Of a stretch of DNA of 64,000 nucleotides, positions 59,600-64,000 are shown piece by piece. Position numbers and translations under genes: made by a program. Positions within the stretch are counted from its first letter, which is position 1. Each line of letters starts with the position of its first letter. Source of the DNA: Ceratotherium simum simum (taxonomy: Eukaryota > Chordata > Mammalia > Perissodactyla > Rhinocerotidae). The stretch is from NCBI RefSeq assembly GCF_000283155.1, contig NW_004454282.1, positions 2,849,939 to 2,913,938 of the forward strand, written 5' to 3'. The notes under the pieces are model-generated. The model was not told the DNA's origin. It searched no databases and saw only the letters and a program-made list of their open reading frames with translations.

Positions 59600-59725
59600 T
59601 TTGGGACATGGCGATATGACCTCAGAACTTAATTAACCTCTCAGTACATCATTATCCTTATCTATAAAATAACATAAAATTATCTACCTCATAGAGGCAT
59701 TGAGATTTCCACTGATACTTGACAT
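59600..59725 (+). repeat. MIR fragment
   Basis: CTTAATTAACCTCTCAGTAC, TTATCTATAAAATAACATAA and TACCTCATAGAGGCATTGAG fit MIR in sense orientation. Confidence 0.7.
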
Positions 59726-61971
59726 CTTCAGATGAAGTTGAATACAAAGTAGTATAACCTATTCTAAAACTGGAGAGAATAATTCTTTGGTTAGTCTGCT
59801 TTCATAATAATTGCTGTCTCTCGTTTGTAAGTTTGTGGCAACAGATGGACAAGAGAAAAATTAGAATCCATAGAAAACATTCCGATAGATATCAGTGTTA
59901 TAGATTTATAGTTTCTTGTCTTAAACTATACTGTTCAACAAAAATCTTTTGAGTATGAGATGTATTTTTAAAAGTATATAGGATTTTAGTAATTTATAGC
60001 CGCTGTACATCCTCCACATTCTATATTATAAAGAATAGGAAAGAAAAACAGATGGAATTATTGCCACTCTACAAAGAGCATATACTCATGGAAACCTTCC
60101 TATAAAACCCGAGTGGTCGCGTGAAAATGATTTACTTTCCTGAAGATTGCACATGAGTCAACAGCACAACTACATAATGTTGTTTTAATTCTCCAAGTTG
60201 CAGAATTATCCAGAGGAAAGAGAGCTGATTTTTTTAATGATAGCTAAAGACATCTTTGAAGACAGTTGAATCTGGGTTGGCAAGGCAAAAAGTCAAACAG
60301 CAGATCAAAACAAGAGAGGAAAACTGTGACTAAAATAAAAGTGATGATATGTTCATGTAATTTAAACATTCAAGTCTGTGTAAGTGAATTAAAGAATATT
60401 CTCTGAAAGGTTCTGGTAATTTCTCACCAGTTGTTAGATAGACCAAATAGTTTAAAACAATCTGTAAAGGTTGAATTAAGGTCCTGATTTTGAAAGATTA
60501 TTAGTAAGGCAGATGGTGACAAAAAATTATCACCAAGTAATGATTATCGACACAGCCAAATCAAGCCGTCCAATTGGTATTGCCCATTCTTTGCCTACTT
60601 TGCACGTCTCAATCTCACCTCCCATGTACACCCATTGTCCTGTCATTTCACAGTTCTTTCTTTCAACAAGGAGCGAGGTTGTTTATATAACACAGCTGTC
60701 AAAAAGGAACACCGAAGGAGAGAAGAAAATCGAGGAGACAGGATGCAAGGATAAAGACCTGTTCCTAAAATTCCACGACCACTCGTATCCTTCACATACA
60801 CAACTCGACTCCAATTTAGAGAGGTGCTTCTCAAGAAAACATTATTTTACAACGATTTAAACACTTGTTTTTCCAAATTACCTAAGTCACTTTTCTTCAG
60901 ATTAGCTACTTTACAAAAGAGTCTAATTTATTAGTGAAAAAACAGACTTGACTAATGAGTGAGCTCTGGGAATAGGTGTCTGGGTATCCGAGAAGCATTA
61001 ACTCATACAAATAAGTTGGAACAATGACTACAGCTGGGAAAAGAACAGAGATGGAACAAGCAGTTGCCTAGGGCAGTGAATTACCAAGGGCAGCCCGAGT
61101 GGCTTCTGTGGGAGTAAACACAGCCCTCAAACTTGGATATTACCCGCTTTGCTCAGGGTAGGACAATCTGTAGATCAGGTACTCCCCAGAGAAGTTAAGC
61201 AGCCACTCTACTGGGCTCAGGCGTGGATGACGGATGTTTCATAAGTGAATATTCAGAGTTCAGGGTGCAATTTAATGCTTTCACTAATTTGGCTCCATAG
61301 GAGTATACTGCATTGGCTATAAGCCAAGATTGCCTTCTGTCCTTGCCTCCTGTCCTTGCCTCCAGCCCAGTTTATACTCCAGGCTGCTGAGTATAAACCA
61401 AATGGCAATCACCAGGTAGTAAAGATTTGTCTTTGCTCTGGCTTCTAGAAAGCTTTTTTTTCCCCCCACTGCTGGCAACTGAGTTGGGCTATTGGGTATA
61501 TATGTCTGGCAATTCATCACATTTCCTTATCCATATATTTTTTTCTTTCCCCAAACTCACTCCACTTTATTTTATTCTTGGACGGAGCATATATTTGTAT
61601 AAAGTGCTTCAAATCCCAATGTAGAAAGAGTCAAACAGCCAAACACATGAAATGGAGCATAGAAAGATATGATAGATCATAAGATCTCACAGTCTTTTGG
61701 CAAAGACATCACTCATTTAAATTGTTAACCCTGAGACTCTCTCTAGCTAAGTGTGAGTAAATACTCAAGTATTCAAGTTGCAGGACTGGCAAACTCAGGG
61801 AAAAGGAGAATTTAGGTAAGATCTGAAGAGGAAAATGATTTGTTGGAGGGCTGTAAGAGTAATGCAAGTACATAAGAAATAATTTTCATTTCCTTCATTG
61901 AACTTTCTAGTTATTCTTTGAGCCTTTTTCTTTTCTTTAGCTCAAAAGCAAAATAGTGCTGAAAACTGTTG
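59726..61971. other. Intergenic, nothing recognised
   Basis: The 115-codon frame at 60513-60860 has no known domain. No RNA gene, promoter or named repeat is seen. Confidence 0.55.
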
Positions 61972-61985
61972 TAAAATGGGCTTCA

Positions 61986-62250
61986 GGGGCTGGTTCAGTG
62001 GTGAAGTGGTTAAGTTCGCATGCTCCGCTTCAGCGGCCCGGGGTCTGCGTGTTTGGATCCCCGGTGTGGACCTATGTGCTGTTCATCAAGCCATACTGTG
62101 GCGGTGTCCCATATACAAATTGGAGGAAAATGGGCACAGATGTTAGCTCAGGGCTAATCTTCCTCAGCAAAAAGAAGATTGGCCACGGATGTTAGCTCAG
62201 GGCCAATCTTCCTCACCAAATAAGTAAGTAAATAAATAAATAAATAAAAA
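61986..62250 (+). mobile_element. ERE SINE, long-tailed subfamily
   Basis: Head GGGCTGGTTCAGTGGTGAAG, duplicated GATGTTAGCTCAGGGC blocks, AAATA tail. A 14-bp duplication TAAAATGGGCTTCA lies at 61972-61985 and 62251-62264. Confidence 0.95.
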
Positions 62251-62264
62251 TAAAATGGGCTTCA

Positions 62265-62575
62265 TTTGGCTAGATTGTTCATACCAATCTCTCATGGCAT
62301 TGTATATAATGTTTTATTACATTTGGGGCATCATTGTAAGAGAGATGGTAGAATCCAGTGTTCATATACAGCTTCCTTAGGCGGTAGTTGAATAAATCTA
62401 GCAAATCTGTGGCTGTTTTAAATGTAATTGTGAATCTCTATCCTAGACGTTGACTTTCCCCATTCTCAGGAAGGGGTAGGTCTATCTGTCGCTAACAGAC
62501 CTGAGGAAATCCCTCAGTGGCTCCTGGCTCCCTGATCTTTAAACCAAGGGACATGAGTAGATATGATAATAGGGC
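62265..62575. other. Intergenic, nothing recognised
   Basis: No gene or named repeat is seen. Confidence 0.6.
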
Positions 62576-62579
62576 TGTA

Positions 62580-62790
62580 GCATTCACCCTCTGCTTTCAC
62601 AATCACTAGCTCTTTTGATCTTCAGAGCAACCCCAAAACGTAGGCAGGGCAGTTGTTTAACAGATGAGGAAATGGAGGCTCAGAGATTAAGCAATATGTT
62701 TAATATCTTAGAGCAATTAAAACAGACCACCTGAGACCAGAACACAGTTCTAACTCCAGAGATCCATTTCTTATTGCAGTTTTAGCACAA
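62580..62790 (-). repeat. MIR
   Basis: TTGATCTTCAGAGCAACCCC, AACAGATGAGGAAATGGAGG and CTCAGAGATTAAGCAATATG fit MIR in reverse. Confidence 0.8.
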
Positions 62791-63260
62791 CACAGTTCTA
62801 CTGGAATCTCCTGCCTCACTTAATATGTGGAAGAAGAAACAGAGAAAAACATCCCATAGTGCCAACACTGGGGCGGACACCAGGCTGAACACACTATTCG
62901 TCTGGCCCCTTATGGACTGACTTTTGATCTTGGAAAAGAATGTATAGTCTAACTCTAGTGAGAGCCAGCTACTGGACAGACCCAGGGGGTCCCGGGTTTG
63001 GGGTGAGAATGGGTTGAACCAGCACTGCCTTGCTTTAGGTGGGGCGCTTAGCAACACTCTGCCCCAGGTGGTTCCATGCTGGAGCATATGTTCAACCTTT
63101 CAGTAAAGGCCACGGTCTTATTTAAAAACAAAATATCCAAAATTACTATTATGAGCTTCCTAAATCCCCATTAAATGAAAAGGCCGTATTTTCCTCACTC
63201 TCCTTCCTATGCTGACATTTTAAAATACCATTTTCCTATTCCATTTCCTATCTTTAGAGA
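62791..63260. other. Intergenic, nothing recognised
   Basis: The 101-codon minus-strand frame at 62782-63087 shows no known domain. No other signal is seen. Confidence 0.55.
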
Positions 63261-63264
63261 GGAA

Positions 63265-63445
63265 ACTATGTAATGCAGCAGAAAGAACCCCATTTGGAAT
63301 TCAAGAAAACCTAGTCCTCAACCTTGCTCAACTCAGTTCTGTGACTTTGGGCAAGTGACTTAACCTCTCGGGGCCTATTTCTGTACAGGAAATCTAGGGG
63401 TTTTCCTATCTAAGCTTTGAGATCTCTTCTAACTCTCAAATTCTA
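63265..63445 (+). repeat. MIR-family element
   Basis: ATGCAGCAGAAAGAACCCC, GTGACTTTGGGCAAGTGACT, TAACCTCTCGGGGCCTATTT and ACTCTCAAATTCTATGATTC are MIR-family landmarks. Confidence 0.8.
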
Positions 63446-64000
63446 TGATTCATTTCTAACTTAGGTTTCTCTTATTTAATGTTTGCTATTTGTTCTTTGG
63501 GTGTTAATTCATTCTTGTAAGCCTATTTTAATTTCTAGCTGATAATATTTTTATGATTGCACTCTCTGATTACTAGTAACAGGATCCCATCTCTGATGGA
63601 CTCTGCTTTGTTCTTCAGCATAAACTTTATTTCATTTATCATATTCTGATAAGTGTTATAACTATCAATGTGCTTATCACCTGCATCAGTTAGGATGAGA
63701 AATGCCAACTCAAACTGCCTTAAACAATAAAAAAGATTTATTGACTTATATAACTAAAATTAAGTTAAGTAGTAGTACAGGTTCAGGCAAGGCTTCTGCC
63801 TTGATCAGGGTTCTGCATCCATTCCTCTGCGATTTTGTTGACTTTACCAATCTTTGTTTACAACTTTTATCCTCAAACAAACAGCAAAAGACTGCAGTAG
63901 TTCCAGGCCTCCTATCCATACCCAATAGCAGCTCTGGGAAGACTACCCTACTGTCTATTCTCTGTTTTGGAACCAGGAAACTTTCCCTGGTAACCTCAGA
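63446..64000. other. Intergenic, possible unassigned repeat at the end
   Basis: From about 63685 the order CATCAGTTAGGATGAGAAAT, CAACTCAAACTGCCTTAAAC, TTTATTGACTTATATAACTA resembles a common mammalian interspersed repeat whose family I cannot name. The rest is unrecognised. Confidence 0.4.

Noticed and set aside
1..64000. CRISPR arrays, operons, bacterial-type mobile systems, miRNA or snRNA genes
   Set aside because: The sequence is clearly mammalian, and I saw no hairpin or RNA-gene signature strong enough to report.

Overview
The window is nuclear DNA from a placental mammal, almost certainly an odd-toed ungulate (horse, rhinoceros or tapir lineage). The sign is twelve copies of equine-type repetitive elements (ERE), tRNA-derived SINEs with A/T-rich tails, most flanked by 11-17 bp target-site duplications. 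ERE SINEs are typical of Perissodactyla. I cannot separate equid from rhinocerotid by eye.

Gene content is very low. The only protein-coding gene I can support is the 3' end of ITPR1 (inositol 1,4,5-trisphosphate receptor type 1) on the + strand. It comprises a 162-nt penultimate coding exon (881-1042), an 8.33-kb last intron (1043-9372), the terminal coding part (9373-9459) and an A/U-rich 3'UTR ending near 10.73 kb at a double AATAAA. The two exons encode the last 82 residues: the C-terminal coiled coil and cytosolic tail.

From about 10.73 kb to 64 kb I see intergenic DNA. It holds a moderately GC-rich unidentified patch (10.93-11.75 kb), a hierarchical nest of L1, hAT and ERE insertions (19.3-25.1 kb), L2 stretches (25.4, 44.1 and 56.1 kb), and a CpG island with a CCAAT box and GC boxes but no recognisable gene (28.97-29.50 kb). 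Further on are MLT1-like and other LTRs (32-33 kb, 45.7 kb, 51.9-53.3 kb), L1 3' ends (40, 49 and 53.4 kb) and many MIR fragments. In human the next gene downstream of ITPR1 is BHLHE40, reached only after a long gap carrying a non-coding transcript; the gene-poor interval here fits that synteny (knowledge plus inference).

I found no new gene system, operon, CRISPR array or structured RNA gene. The points most worth checking are a 41-bp minisatellite built from a DNA-transposon end plus its own insertion flank, spanning a 120-N gap whose length is out of phase with the repeat. Next are the gene-less CpG island, a perfect RFX X-box palindrome, a perfect CArG box beside an E-box, a composite ERE SINE, and a transposon nest whose insertion order can be read from target-site duplications. 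Repeat family names rest on recognition of consensus features, not on a database search; boundaries without a duplication are approximate.
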